Notes: generated by a model not told the origin, from the letters alone. A stretch of 46,002 nucleotides of DNA from an uncultured Anaerovibrio sp. (GCA_934203205.1 CAKPYV010000017.1:1-46002); one strand, 5' to 3'; shown: positions 1-8,458, counted from the stretch's first letter. Numbers and translations: made by a program.

Positions 1-10
1 TGATTCGGCA

Positions 11-205
11 ACAGCCGGAGGGGCATGACACTTTTGCGTCGGGAGACTCCTGCTTTTGCGTAGCAAAAGTGGCCCCGATGGCACTCTCTACAATTACGGC
101 CTCTGTGAATTGGCTCAGCGACAAGCGGTATCTGTGCGTTAGGATAAATCATCAGATAGGGCCATTAAGTCGGACAGAGCAAAAGTCGTTATGACCGCAG
201 GCTGT
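11..205. repeat. Structured repeat element A, copy 1
   Basis: This stretch is nearly identical to 23104-23298, with 9 substitutions in about 195 bases. The copies can form the same nested helices: an outer ACAGCC/GGCTGT pair, a long hairpin closed by GGGGC/GCCCC and CACTTTTGC/GCAAAAGTG, a CTCTGT/ACAGAG helix, and inside it AATTGGCTC/GGGCCATT. Similarity falls just after the outer helix, which suggests the structure is the conserved unit. A 64-codon frame is open in both copies, but no ribosome binding site precedes it in copy 2. The copy starts at the window edge, so anything upstream is not visible. Function and transcribed strand are unknown. Confidence 0.6.
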
Positions 206-272
206 ATTTCGAGAAATTTTGACATATCGAATTATATTTACGATACTAGGCAGAGATAGGCAACTCGACAAA

Positions 273-1067
273 TCAGAATTTAAGCGCTACGCGCAATGAG
301 GTAGCGGCTTGTCGAACCTTCCATTTGCAGCATTCCCGTAAGGTAATAAAATAGTTTTCTCTAAGTTCATATTCTCTAAACGATTTGTCCCTGCGCAAAG
401 CTTGCAGAATATCAGGCTCTGGCAATTCCTGCATAGGCATTGTATAGTATGGATAATTTTCTGGTAAATATAATTGGGGATAGCCCCCACCTGCTAAATG
501 ATCATAAAAAGCGGATTTCTTAGCTCTAGCAGTATAATAATTAAGCAAAAAATCGAGATGAAAGATGTGTCCTGCAGCACAGTGAAGACTAGGACTGTAA
601 TTTTGTAGATTTTCATGTACTTTATTATTACCATAGAATATATTGCTATCATTTTTTATAAGTCGTTTTTGCCAATCATAATAATGCGCTTTTGTAACAA
701 AATGGCTCCATTGGGATATACTGCATATATGGTAACGTGGCATAGTAATACATTTAAAGCCACTATGAAGGTATTTCAGAGTAGTGGCAAAATTTTCGCC
801 TATAAATTCATCAGAATCCAAAATAAAAATCCATTTACCAGTGCATTTGGATAGACCATAGTTTTTTTGTTGTCCAAAATGACCTTCAAATTCTCTAAAG
901 TAAATTTTATCGGTGTATCTGTTGGCAATTTCTAGCGTTTTATCTTGTGAACCAGAATCTAGAACTATTATTTCATCTGCATATGGCTGAACGCTCATTA
1001 AAGCATAATTTATACTTCGTTGGTTGTTTTTCGTTAATATTAAAACTGAAAGAAAAGGTTGTGGCAT
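273..1067 (-). CDS. Glycosyltransferase family 2, LPS core type (WaaE/KdtX-like)
   Basis: The 264-residue product is a GT-A fold glycosyltransferase. It begins LSVLILTKNN, carries the nucleotide-sugar site DSGSQD, and has the metal-binding DSDEF motif after a GQQKNYGL...TGKWIF stretch typical of the WaaE/KdtX group that adds hexose to the LPS inner core. It should act at the cytoplasmic face of the inner membrane. I chose the ATG at 1067 because AGGTG lies about 10 bases upstream; a longer frame reaches 1157 but its extra 30 residues do not resemble the family. The 3' end touches repeat element A, and a hairpin (CGACAA...TTGTCG, GCGCTAC...GTAGCGG) overlaps the last codons. Sugar and acceptor cannot be read from sequence. 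Confidence 0.8.
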   Translation of the reverse strand: MPQPFLSVLILTKNNQRSINYALMSVQPYADEIIVLDSGSQDKTLEIANRYTDKIYFREFEGHFGQQKNYGLSKCTGKWIFILDSDEFIGENFATTLKYLHSGFKCITMPRYHICSISQWSHFVTKAHYYDWQKRLIKNDSNIFYGNNKVHENLQNYSPSLHCAAGHIFHLDFLLNYYTARAKKSAFYDHLAGGGYPQLYLPENYPYYTMPMQELPEPDILQALRRDKSFREYELRENYFITLRECCKWKVRQAATSLRVALKF

Positions 1068-1210
1068 AATAAAATCACCTACATTAAATATTTCTTTTAC
1101 TATAACACAAATGCCCCCCCGTACAAGACAGAATGAAATTCTTTTATATTCCTTCACAGCTCGCCTCTAGTACCTGCTTGTAACAGCCTTATTCTTGACA
1201 AAAAATAAAG

Positions 1211-1246
1211 GCATATTCGCCTTTCAAGCCGAATATGCCTTTTTTT
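1211..1246. terminator. Bidirectional intrinsic terminator
   Basis: GGCATATTCG pairs perfectly with CGAATATGCC across a 10-base loop. Six T follow on the plus strand, and a T-rich run (complement of AAAAAATAAA) follows on the minus strand. It sits just past the end of the minus-strand Rpn-family gene and probably ends that transcript before the glycosyltransferase. Confidence 0.8.
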
Positions 1247-1326
1247 CATAAAGTTTGTAAATATTTATTCTGTTGTTTTTATCATTAATTAAAATTTTTT
1301 ATATTAGGTTTGTTTGGCAAAATACC

Positions 1327-2277
1327 TTATAATAAAGCAGCATATTTGGCAAACTCACTCTTTGGTATGCCAATAAACTCCATAGCCTGTTCCTGGGACC
1401 AGCCATTCTTGGCAATAATTACCCGCAGAATTTCTACAGTTTTATTTAACGCGCCAATAGTCTTGCCAATGGCTTTTCCACGTTCCTCACCACGCGCTTC
1501 GCCACGTGCTTCGCCACGCGCCTCTACCTTATCTAATACTTCACACATATTAAAGCCCTCCTTATCATGAGAAAGTTCTCTGCCCATTTCAACATATTTA
1601 TTATCCTGAGTTAGTACAGACATTAATTTCAGGAAACTATCTGTATGCCTGATTATTTTATCCTTTGGTACATAATCCTTATTTTTACTAAGTTGTACAA
1701 AATAGTCTGCAATAATCTGAAAATCACTGGTAAATTTTTCTACCTGCTCCCCTGTAAGCCTTGGCACATCAATCAAATTGATTTTGTAGTCATTAACAAA
1801 TGGCTTCAATTCATCAGATATTTTCAATACATCATACAATCTCAATGGCTTCTTCCAAGGTACTTTGCCAAAATACAGCACAATAGTTACAACTGGATAA
1901 CGCTCATGGCGAATTTTATGCTTTTTACCTGTTCTTTCATCAATGACGATTTCATCCTGATTCATTTCATCCCGATAGGAACTGCCATCATAGCCAATTA
2001 CCCGCAAGGGCATATCCACATCTATAGCCAGTTGATTCTCTACTCCCAACAAGGCTAAACGGATATAACAGTTCTTATCCGTCCAATATTTGGCTACATC
2101 TCGCTCCTGTTCATGTATTACATTATCATCAGCTTTATACTGTGATTTAGCCATTGCATCAACAAGAGCTTCTGGCTTGATTACCTCTCGTCCATCAAAA
2201 AGTGTACCATTAACTATATCCGAAAAAACATCATTATACGCTTCGAAATTTTTCTGCGTAATATCCTTTTGTCCCAT
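1327..2277 (-). CDS. Rpn family recombination-promoting nuclease / putative transposase
   Basis: About 316 residues of the Rpn/YhgA-like PD-(D/E)XK group (often annotated as PD-(D/E)XK nuclease family transposase). Typical features are the N-terminal ITQKNFEAYNDVFSDIVN segment, the YPVVTIVLYFG core strand, the PLRLYDVL motif, and a charged C-terminal EARGEARGEARGEERGK tract. E. coli Rpn proteins are DNA endonucleases that promote RecA-independent recombination; they are not classical transposases, and I see no terminal inverted repeats here. The tandem ARGE codons (9-base units near 1490-1525) are a site of likely length variation. An ATG at 2277 was preferred; a GTG at 2283 lies closer to AGGAAAGG and is possible. 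It stands alone between two terminators. Confidence 0.85.
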   Translation of the reverse strand: MGQKDITQKNFEAYNDVFSDIVNGTLFDGREVIKPEALVDAMAKSQYKADDNVIHEQERDVAKYWTDKNCYIRLALLGVENQLAIDVDMPLRVIGYDGSSYRDEMNQDEIVIDERTGKKHKIRHERYPVVTIVLYFGKVPWKKPLRLYDVLKISDELKPFVNDYKINLIDVPRLTGEQVEKFTSDFQIIADYFVQLSKNKDYVPKDKIIRHTDSFLKLMSVLTQDNKYVEMGRELSHDKEGFNMCEVLDKVEARGEARGEARGEERGKAIGKTIGALNKTVEILRVIIAKNGWSQEQAMEFIGIPKSEFAKYAALL

Positions 2278-2585
2278 CAACACCAGACCTTTCCTATATT
2301 ATCGCAAATTAGAAAATCCAAATCAAGTTGATACTAAAAAATGTGATACAGTAAGTAATTTCTCATCCTTGCACCTCCCACTATTTTATTTGTGGACAAC
2401 AAAAAATCCTTTGCAAAAATAAACTTACAAAGGATTTATATATTTATTATTCGACAATATTTTCCAATCTCCTGCTTGAATAGCAATAATTTTGATTTGT
2501 CGCTGTCGAAAACTTTTGATATACCTATATATTCATCGTATTTTTCTAATTACAAGATGGTTGTAGCAAAATATACACGTATGAA

Positions 2586-2622
2586 AAAACAACCTTTCTG
2601 AAAATTGCAGGAAGGTTGTTTT
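2586..2622 (-). terminator. Intrinsic terminator of ldh
   Basis: A 15-base arm AAAACAACCTTTCTG pairs with CAGGAAGGTTGTTTT (one mismatch) across a 7-base loop, with T-rich sequence following on the minus strand. It lies 12 bases past the ldh stop codon. Confidence 0.85.
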
Positions 2623-2633
2623 ACAATGAGATA

Positions 2634-3590
2634 TTACAGATTAATGGTGTCAATAATCTGCTTCAGAGCATCGGCAGATTTCTTAAGCTTTGCGGTTTCC
2701 TCAGCGTCCAAATTAACTGGGATAGCAGTTTCAATACCATCTGCACCTACAATGGCAGGCATGCTCAGGCAAATGCCGTCAATATCGCAAGCACCGTGAA
2801 TCATATGAGATACAGGCAGAATGGACTTCTCGTCTCTCATAATAGCCTGGCAGATTCTCTTTACAGACATGGCAATACCATAGTAGGTAGCATGCTTCTT
2901 GTTGATGATTTCATAAGCACTGTTCTTAACAGATTCAGCGATTTCCTCGGTATTTTCCTTATGCTTAAAATGACCGCGCATTTCGCACATGGTGCGCAAA
3001 GGTACACCGGAAACATTGGCGGAGGACCAGGTTACAACCTCGCTGTCACCGTGCTCGCCAACAATAAAGGCGTGAACGCTGCGGCTGTCAACAGACAAAT
3101 GCTCCCCTAGCATATATCTCAGTCTAGCAGTATCCAGTACAGTACCAGAGCCGATAACTCTGTTTTCAGGCAGGCCGGACAGCTTGATAGCAACCTGAGT
3201 AAGAATATCTACAGGGTTAGCAACAATCAGCAGAATACCGGCAAAATTTCTCTTGGCAATCTCTGGAATAATGGACTTGAAGATGCATACATTCTTGTTT
3301 ACCAGATCCAATCTGGTCTCGCCAGGCTTCTGACCTGCACCAGCAGATACAATGATAATGCCGGCATCTGCCACATCATCATAATCGCCAGCATATATCT
3401 TCATAGGGCTGGCAAATGGAATACCGTGGCTAATATCCATTGCTTCGCCTTCAGCCTTGGCCTTATCGGCATCAATCAGGACAATCTCTGTAAATAAGCC
3501 GCTTTGCATCAGGGCAAATACAGATGCAGAGCCAACAAAGCCGCAACCGATCATGACAGCTTTCTTGGCATTGATAGTTTGTTTTGACAT
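2634..3590 (-). CDS. ldh: L-lactate dehydrogenase
   Basis: This 318-residue protein converts pyruvate and NADH to L-lactate in the cytoplasm, a fermentative redox sink. The N-terminal Rossmann motif reads GCGFVGSAS, followed by the acidic residue that selects NAD (VLIDAD). The substrate loop GAGQKPGETR has the glutamine that separates lactate from malate dehydrogenases. The substrate-binding arginine lies in GSGTVLDTARLR and the catalytic histidine in VGEHGDSE. Length is normal for the family. The start is supported by AGGAGG 9 bases upstream. The gene is monocistronic, with its own promoter (3705-3733) and terminator (2586-2622). Confidence 0.95.
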   Translation of the reverse strand: MSKQTINAKKAVMIGCGFVGSASVFALMQSGLFTEIVLIDADKAKAEGEAMDISHGIPFASPMKIYAGDYDDVADAGIIIVSAGAGQKPGETRLDLVNKNVCIFKSIIPEIAKRNFAGILLIVANPVDILTQVAIKLSGLPENRVIGSGTVLDTARLRYMLGEHLSVDSRSVHAFIVGEHGDSEVVTWSSANVSGVPLRTMCEMRGHFKHKENTEEIAESVKNSAYEIINKKHATYYGIAMSVKRICQAIMRDEKSILPVSHMIHGACDIDGICLSMPAIVGADGIETAIPVNLDAEETAKLKKSADALKQIIDTINL

Positions 3591-3652
3591 AAAAATATCC
3601 TCCTTAGAAAATTTTCCCTATATGATTTGTATTCTTGTTTCGCCCATACATT

Positions 3653-3685
3653 ATTGAAGAAAAATAAGATAGAATTTTCTTCAAT
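3653..3685. promoter_or_regulatory. Inverted repeat in the ldh leader
   Basis: ATTGAAGAAAA (3653-3663) and TTTTCTTCAAT (3675-3685) are perfect 11-base inverted repeats separated by 11 bases. The pair lies in the untranslated leader between the ldh promoter and start codon. It could be a repressor operator or an RNA hairpin. It does not match the Rex consensus. Confidence 0.45.
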
Positions 3686-3704
3686 GTAAATCACTCTAAA
3701 AAAA

Positions 3705-3733
3705 ATCGTATCTTTTTTTGTATTATATGTCAA
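3705..3733 (-). promoter_or_regulatory. Predicted sigma-A promoter of ldh
   Basis: On the minus strand TTGACA (3728-3733) and TACGAT (3705-3710) are separated by exactly 17 bases. This predicts a leader of about 110 bases before the ldh start. Confidence 0.65.
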
Positions 3734-3974
3734 GTGAAAATGATATTTTGAGATAATTATCCATATTATATGGACATATTTTCAATTTCTAGGATGAAAA
3801 TGTGAAAATTTTGACAATAGAGACTGAAACTGAGAGAATTTTAACAAATGTACCGCAAAGCCCCTGCCTTCAGGCATGGGGATATAAGGCATGTTCACCG
3901 AATTTGCGTAAGCAATTGAAGGTCAACAATAGTATATAGTTGCAATCTATATATCTTCATGCTATTATATAAGT

Positions 3975-4376
3975 ATGAATAAAATAATTTATAAATCCAA
4001 TCAAAATGTTGTATACTCTTGCCAATATCATGTTGTTTGGTGTCCAAAGTATCGAAGAAAAGTGTTAGTAAATGGTGTGGATATAAGATTAAAGGAGCTT
4101 ATAAAATCCATTGCCGCTGAAATCCAAGTGGATATAATCAAAATGGAAATAATGCCAGATCATGTACATATACTTTTAGAGGTAGCCCCTCAGTTCGGAA
4201 TACACAAAGCGGTAAAAAATATTAAAGGCAAAACCTCTCGTATTCTGCGACAGGAATTTCCGTGGCTACGATCCAGAATACCGACATTGTGGACAAATAG
4301 CTATTTCTGTTCCACTGTTGGAGGTGCTCCCCGGTCGATTATTAAACAATACATAGAAAACCAAAAATTAAAATAA
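3975..4376 (+). CDS. tnpA: IS200/IS605 family Y1 transposase TnpA
   Basis: A 133-residue HUH-superfamily single-strand transposase that cuts and rejoins element ends through a covalent phosphotyrosine intermediate. The metal-binding HUH motif is H63-V-H65 in MPDHVHILLE, and the nucleophile is probably Y126 in KQYIENQ. The N-terminal YSCQYHVVWCPKYRRKVL is characteristic of the family. The length is typical and the gene appears intact. Its stop is followed after 14 bases by tnpB. The protein matches the copy at 29068-29469 except at codon 5 (IIYK here, ITYK there). Confidence 0.95.
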   Translation: MNKIIYKSNQNVVYSCQYHVVWCPKYRRKVLVNGVDIRLKELIKSIAAEIQVDIIKMEIMPDHVHILLEVAPQFGIHKAVKNIKGKTSRILRQEFPWLRSRIPTLWTNSYFCSTVGGAPRSIIKQYIENQKLK

Positions 4377-4390
4377 GATGGTGATTGTAA

Positions 4391-5494
4391 ATGAGAACCT
4401 ATCGCTTTAAGTTATATAATTCAAAAAGAAATAGAAAACTTCATAGGCAAATCAATGCGGCAGGTCTTGTCTACAATCACTGCATTGCTCTGCATAAAAG
4501 ATATTATAAGATTTTTGGCAAATCGCTAAATATGTATCAATTGCAAAAGCATCTGACAAAGCTCAAGGGGATTTCAAGATTTGCTTATATAAAAGAAATT
4601 GGTTCCCAAGCCGTACAGGATGTAACTCAGCGGATAGACAGAGCGTATAAATTATTTTTCCGCAATCTAAAAAGCAAAATCCGTACAGCACCACCATCAT
4701 TCAAAAAGATAAAGAAATACAAGTCTTTCACTTTGAAACAGGCTGGCTGGAAACTAGATGAAGATGGCAATAGTATCAAAATTGGTAAGCAGCGCTATCG
4801 TTATGCAAAATCAAGAGAAATAGACGGTAAGATAAAAACACTCACTGTCAAACGGGATGCATTAGGTGATATATATTTATATTTCGTCTGCGAAACATCA
4901 GAAAATAAAGTCTTGGCAAGAACAGGTAAAAGTGTCGGCTTCGACTTTGGTCTGAAAATATTCCTCAATGCCTCGGATGGCAGGGATATTGCTTCCCCGC
5001 TGTTTTTCAAGCAAAATGCTAATGCTATAAAAATGGCAAATAGGAACCTGTCCCGCAAGTCTAAAGGTTCCAATAATCGCAAAAAGGCAAAAATTGCCTT
5101 AGCAAGATTGCATAAGAAAGTAGCGAACCAAAGAGATAATTTTCATTGGCAGACAGCCAACAAACTTGTTGGAGAATATGCTTTGATATGTATTGAGGAT
5201 TTGAACCTGAAAGCTATGCAAAAACGATTCGGAAGAAAAATATCTGATTTGGGATTTGCTGATTTTGTGAATAAGTTGAAATACAAGGCACACAGAGCGG
5301 GGGCATCTGTTGTAGAAATAGACAGATTTTTCCCTTCCAGCCAGCTATGTTCCGAATGTGGGTATCGGAATACTGAAACCAAAAATCTAAAAATCAGGAA
5401 GTGGACTTGTCCTAAGTGCTGTAATATACACAATAGGGACAGAAACGCATCGATAAATATAGAGCGTGAAGGAAGCCGAATATTCTTCGCGTAA
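4391..5494 (+). CDS. tnpB: TnpB RNA-guided nuclease (IS605 OrfB)
   Basis: A 367-residue TnpB with all expected parts: an N-terminal OrfB_IS605 domain, a split RuvC nuclease with D185 (GFDFGL), E269 (ICIED) and D350 (NRDRNAS), and a zinc finger with C320, C323, C340 and C343. Characterised TnpBs use an RNA from the element's right end to cut the empty donor site and so retain the transposon; that role is inferred here. The frame is complete and the catalytic triad intact. Compared with copy 2, substitutions are frequent in the first 520 bases and absent from about 4914 to the stop, a mosaic pattern. Confidence 0.93.
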   Translation: MRTYRFKLYNSKRNRKLHRQINAAGLVYNHCIALHKRYYKIFGKSLNMYQLQKHLTKLKGISRFAYIKEIGSQAVQDVTQRIDRAYKLFFRNLKSKIRTAPPSFKKIKKYKSFTLKQAGWKLDEDGNSIKIGKQRYRYAKSREIDGKIKTLTVKRDALGDIYLYFVCETSENKVLARTGKSVGFDFGLKIFLNASDGRDIASPLFFKQNANAIKMANRNLSRKSKGSNNRKKAKIALARLHKKVANQRDNFHWQTANKLVGEYALICIEDLNLKAMQKRFGRKISDLGFADFVNKLKYKAHRAGASVVEIDRFFPSSQLCSECGYRNTETKNLKIRKWTCPKCCNIHNRDRNASINIEREGSRIFFA

Positions 5495-5609
5495 AATAAT
5501 GGGCAGGGCATTGTCCATTGTGGAGAGAACTCGTAAGACCCGCTATTTTGCAGGCAAGGTTCGCTAATATCCCAGAATCCCCCGGCTTTAGCCGTGGGGA
5601 GTATGTCAA
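5440..5609 (+). ncRNA. Probable omegaRNA (right-end guide RNA) of IS copy 1
   Basis: In IS605 elements the TnpB guide RNA comes from the 3' end of tnpB and the right end, with the guide read from flanking DNA. The noncoding tail here (5495-5609) is conserved between copies apart from one 3-base indel and one substitution, and ends in the right-end hairpin. The guide would begin at about 5610 (ATTAAGGCGG...). Boundaries are approximate and inferred from the family. Confidence 0.5.
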
Positions 5610-5709
5610 ATTAAGGCGGTACTATATAGGATAAGGAAATAAATGGCATAATTGTGTATTTGGGAGGAAATTACCAAGGCGGGAAATATAGATGCAGATG
5701 GGGAATATA

Positions 5710-5738
5710 TTGCTAAAAAACATATTTTGTTGTATAAC
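5710..5738 (+). promoter_or_regulatory. Predicted promoter of the two-component operon
   Basis: TTGCTA (5710-5715) and TATAAC (5733-5738) are 17 bases apart, about 37 bases before the proposed response-regulator start. It lies just past the right end of IS copy 1, so the insertion left the core promoter in place but may have displaced upstream control sites. Confidence 0.5.
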
Positions 5739-5774
5739 TAGGGCAATAAAAATATTTTGAGAGGGGTTAGGCTG

Positions 5775-6452
5775 TTGATTTACTGTGTTGAGGATGATGA
5801 TAGCATTCGGGAATTGATGTTGTATACCTTGAAGGCCTCTGGTTTTCAGGGACAGGGGTTTTCTGAGGCTGAGTCGTTTTGGCAGGCTCTGGCTAAGGAA
5901 AAGCCTGAGCTAGTTATGCTGGATGTAATGCTGCCGGGAGAGGATGGTATTTCCATCTTGAAAAAGCTGCGAGGTAATGGAGCTACGGCAGGTATTCCTG
6001 TGATTATGGCTACTGCCAAGGGCACAGAATACGACAAGGTATTAGGACTGGATTCTGGTGCTGATGATTATTTGGCCAAGCCCTTTGGCATGATGGAAAT
6101 GGTGTCCAGAATCAAGGCGGTGCTGCGGCGCAGTAAATCGAAGCCGGCTGCCAAGCTCCTTTCCTTTGGCGGGGTATCTATGGATCCAGAGCAGCATTTG
6201 CTTATGGTGGATGGCCAAAGGCTGGAACTGCCTTTGAAGGAGTTTGAGCTTTTGCGGTTGTTTATGGAGAATCCAGGCATGGTCTTTAGCCGGGATAGAC
6301 TTCTAAGCAGTGTTTGGGATACTGACTATATGGGAGAAACCCGTACTGTTGATGTGCATATCAGCAGCCTCCGTACTCATTTGGGAGAATGGGGTAAGGC
6401 TATTCATACGGTGCGCAGTGTAGGATACAGGCTGGAGGTCCCTCATGCTTAA
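5775..6452 (+). CDS. OmpR/PhoB-family response regulator
   Basis: A 225-residue DNA-binding response regulator. The receiver domain starts MIYCVEDDD (acidic pocket), has the phospho-acceptor aspartate in VMLDVMLPGEDG, the conserved threonine region in MATAKGTE, and the lysine in LAKPFG. A winged-helix Trans_reg_C domain fills the C-terminal half (LPLKEFELLRLFMENPG...TVDVHISSLRTHLG...VRSVGYRLE). I prefer the TTG at 5775 because the protein then starts at the usual MIYCVEDDD and AGAGGGG lies about 9 bases upstream; the frame is open back to a TTG at 5757. It overlaps the kinase gene by 8 bases, so the two are translationally coupled. Confidence 0.92.
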   Translation: MIYCVEDDDSIRELMLYTLKASGFQGQGFSEAESFWQALAKEKPELVMLDVMLPGEDGISILKKLRGNGATAGIPVIMATAKGTEYDKVLGLDSGADDYLAKPFGMMEMVSRIKAVLRRSKSKPAAKLLSFGGVSMDPEQHLLMVDGQRLELPLKEFELLRLFMENPGMVFSRDRLLSSVWDTDYMGETRTVDVHISSLRTHLGEWGKAIHTVRSVGYRLEVPHA

Positions 6453-7647
6453 GCACAAGAGCAGTATCGTCATTACCGCCTTGATAGCTTTTGTTATTGC
6501 TTTGGCTCTGATTGTAGGCACTATGTACAGTTATTTTGCCAATGTCCAAAGACAACAGCTGAGGACAGAAACAGAAATGGCATCTTTGGCCGTGAATAGT
6601 CAACAGCTGCGGTATCTGGAAAGTCTGCCTAAAGGGGACTATCGAATTACTTGGATTGCGGCCAATGGACAGGTTCTCTATGATAGCGAAAAAGCCTCTG
6701 GTGAGCTGGAAAATCATCTGGCTCGGGAGGAGGTAAAAATAGCTCTGATTAGGGGCTATGGTGAATCCCAGCGCTATTCCGGCACCATGCTGACCAGAAT
6801 GCTGTATTCGGCTCAGAAGCTGCAGGATGGCTCTATCCTTAGGTTAAGTATGCCACAGCATACGGTGTTGAAGGTTATCTGGGATATGGGCCTGCCCATA
6901 GGTATTATTCTGCTTTTGGTAATAGGGTTTTCCATGATTATATCTGCTAAGGAAACCAAGAAAGCTAATCAGGAGGAAAGCGAGGCCATGCGGCGGGAAT
7001 TTACAGCCAATGTTTCCCATGAGCTGAAAACTCCCCTTCACGCCATTTCTGGTTATGCGGAGCTAATGAAAAACGGCATGGTTATGGAGCAGGATATGGG
7101 TTATTTTGCTGACAAAGTCTACAGCGAAGCACAGCGGATGATTCGATTGGTGCAGGATATTATTGTGCTGTCCCGCTTGGACGAAGGTCAGGAGAATACT
7201 ACCCGTTCCCCTGTAAACCTGTATAGTGTGGCGGAAGCTGCAGTAAATAACCTAGAGCATATGGCGGAGGAAAATCAGGTTGCTGTGGAGCTAATCGGCC
7301 AGCAGGTGGTTATGGAGGGTATTCCCCAGCTGATTAACAGCATGGTCTATAATATTTGCGAGAACGCCATTAAATATAATAGGCCTGGGGGCAGTGTGGT
7401 TATCCAGGTGGCAGAATTCTCTGGCCATCCTCGTATTTCTGTGCGAGATACGGGGATTGGCATTCCTAAAAAGGATAGAGCCAGAATTTTTGAGCGATTC
7501 TATCGGGTGGATAAAAGCCACTCCAAGGACGTGGGAGGCACCGGCTTGGGCCTTTCCATTGTGAAACACGCTGCCAAGCTGCACAATGCGAAGCTGGAGG
7601 TAGATAGCGTTGTAGGAGAGGGTACCCTGATGGTAGTAAAATTCTAA
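6445..7647 (+). CDS. PhoR-type sensor histidine kinase
   Basis: A 400-residue membrane kinase, partner of the upstream regulator. Transmembrane helices lie near residues 8-30 and 143-166 and bracket an extracytoplasmic sensor of about 110 residues. No HAMP or PAS domain is obvious. The H-box is FTANVSHELKTPLHAISGY with phosphorylatable H192. The ATPase domain has the N-box NICENAIKYN, G1 DTGIGIP, F-box ARIFERFYRVD and G2 GGTGLGLSIVKH. The ligand is unknown; the PhoR-like layout suggests phosphate or envelope stress sensing, but no phosphate genes are nearby. A terminator follows at 7655-7690. Confidence 0.92.
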   Translation: MLKHKSSIVITALIAFVIALALIVGTMYSYFANVQRQQLRTETEMASLAVNSQQLRYLESLPKGDYRITWIAANGQVLYDSEKASGELENHLAREEVKIALIRGYGESQRYSGTMLTRMLYSAQKLQDGSILRLSMPQHTVLKVIWDMGLPIGIILLLVIGFSMIISAKETKKANQEESEAMRREFTANVSHELKTPLHAISGYAELMKNGMVMEQDMGYFADKVYSEAQRMIRLVQDIIVLSRLDEGQENTTRSPVNLYSVAEAAVNNLEHMAEENQVAVELIGQQVVMEGIPQLINSMVYNICENAIKYNRPGGSVVIQVAEFSGHPRISVRDTGIGIPKKDRARIFERFYRVDKSHSKDVGGTGLGLSIVKHAAKLHNAKLEVDSVVGEGTLMVVKF

Positions 7648-7654
7648 AAAATGT

Positions 7655-7690
7655 GTGGCTGGAAGAATTTTTCTTGCTAGCCACTTTTTT
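7655..7690 (+). terminator. Terminator of the two-component operon
   Basis: GTGGCTGGAAGAA pairs with TTCTTGCTAGCCAC (a bulge in the stem) and is followed by eight T. It begins 8 bases after the kinase stop codon. Confidence 0.8.
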
Positions 7691-7772
7691 TTCACAGAAA
7701 AAAGGATTTTGCTAAGAAATGGCGAATAGAAACTATAGAAACTGATGAAAACTAGAAAGGGGATTATATTAA

Positions 7773-8270
7773 ATGGCAACAAATGAAGATCAGAAGTTTT
7801 TGGTGAATGAAATTGCTTCTTCTGTAAAGGAATTATATAAGGAATTGGAAAGCTTTGCTCAGATGACAGAGGATTTTACCAGTGCAGGTAAGTCCTATGT
7901 GGAGCAGTCCAAGCTGTTGAAGGAGAAGAATGCGGAAACCTTGAAGGCGATTAGCCTGATTACTGACATTGCGGAGGAAACCAATCTGCTGAGCTTGAAT
8001 GCTTCTATTGAGGCAGCTAGAGCCGGTGAGCAGGGCAGAGGCTTTGCTGTTGTAGCAGAGGAGGTTCGCAAGCTGGCAGAGCAGTCCAGAGCGGCTACAG
8101 AAAGCATCAAAAAGACCTTGACTGATATGAACAAGGCTGTAAATGATATTGCCCAGTCTGTTAGCACTATTGAAGCTATTGGACAACAGCAGGCTCAGAG
8201 CACTAGACAGATTACGGATAATCTTGGCAAGGTAAATTCTGCTGCCGATGATCTGAAGAAGATAATGTAA
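7773..8270 (+). CDS. Stand-alone soluble methyl-accepting chemotaxis signalling domain
   Basis: Only 165 residues, made almost entirely of the chemoreceptor cytoplasmic hairpin. The tip motif, read in pieces, is IAEETNLLSLNASIEAARAG, then EQGRGFAVVAEEVRKLAEQS; it contacts CheA and CheW in known receptors. There is no transmembrane segment, HAMP or sensor domain, and the helical arms are much shorter than in ordinary receptors. It starts at an ATG preceded by AAAGGGG. It may be a cytoplasmic signalling element, an adaptor, or a degraded receptor that kept its tip. No chemotaxis genes are in the window. An RNA-like structure (8283-8395) follows. Confidence 0.85.
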   Translation: MATNEDQKFLVNEIASSVKELYKELESFAQMTEDFTSAGKSYVEQSKLLKEKNAETLKAISLITDIAEETNLLSLNASIEAARAGEQGRGFAVVAEEVRKLAEQSRAATESIKKTLTDMNKAVNDIAQSVSTIEAIGQQQAQSTRQITDNLGKVNSAADDLKKIM

Positions 8271-8282
8271 ATTTTGCTTAGG

Positions 8283-8395
8283 ATATCCTGCAGTGTAGCG
8301 ATGTTTTTCATGAAGGCGCCAGGCCTGCCCCTGAATAAGGTGGCTGATGACGGTGCAGCATTACAATATTTCCTCGCTGCAGGATATTTTTATTA
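8283..8395 (+). other. Large intergenic hairpin structure
   Basis: ATATCCTGCAG (8283-8293) pairs perfectly with CTGCAGGATAT (8377-8387), followed by TTTTTATT. The roughly 83 bases between are GC-rich and contain shorter self-complementary stretches. It could be an unusually large terminator for the chemoreceptor-like gene or a small structured RNA. I did not recognise a known riboswitch or housekeeping RNA in it. Confidence 0.5.
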
Positions 8396-8425
8396 GTGTG
8401 GCAATTTATGTGACAAAAGGTAAAT

Positions 8426-8458
8426 AACCTCGGAGAAAGCATATCTCGGAGGTTTTTT
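8426..8458 (+). terminator. Intrinsic terminator
   Basis: AACCTCGGAGA pairs with TCTCGGAGGTT (one G-G mismatch) and six T follow. It separates the chemoreceptor-like gene from the methyltransferase gene. Confidence 0.85.

Larger units (their letters stand above)
3845..5609 (+). mobile_element. IS200/IS605-family element, copy 1 (tnpA-tnpB)
   Basis: A complete single-strand transposon of about 1765 bases. The left end has the hairpin CCCC-TGCC-TTCA-GGCA-TGGGG (3861-3881) about 16 bases inside the boundary. The right end has CCCC-CGGC-TTTA-GCCG-TGGGG (5579-5599) followed by 10 bases ending in TCAA, the arrangement known for IS608. Ends were set by comparison with copy 2 (28938-30705), where similarity starts at CAAATG and stops at GTCAA. 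The left flank is TTAA here and TTAC in copy 2, so a TTAM-like target is likely. tnpA and tnpB lie in the same orientation. There are no terminal inverted repeats or target duplication, as expected for the family. Confidence 0.9.

Noticed and set aside
8283..8395. Small SRP RNA or known riboswitch
   Set aside because: The SRP GGAAG...AGCAG core and the signature motifs of common riboswitches were looked for and not found.
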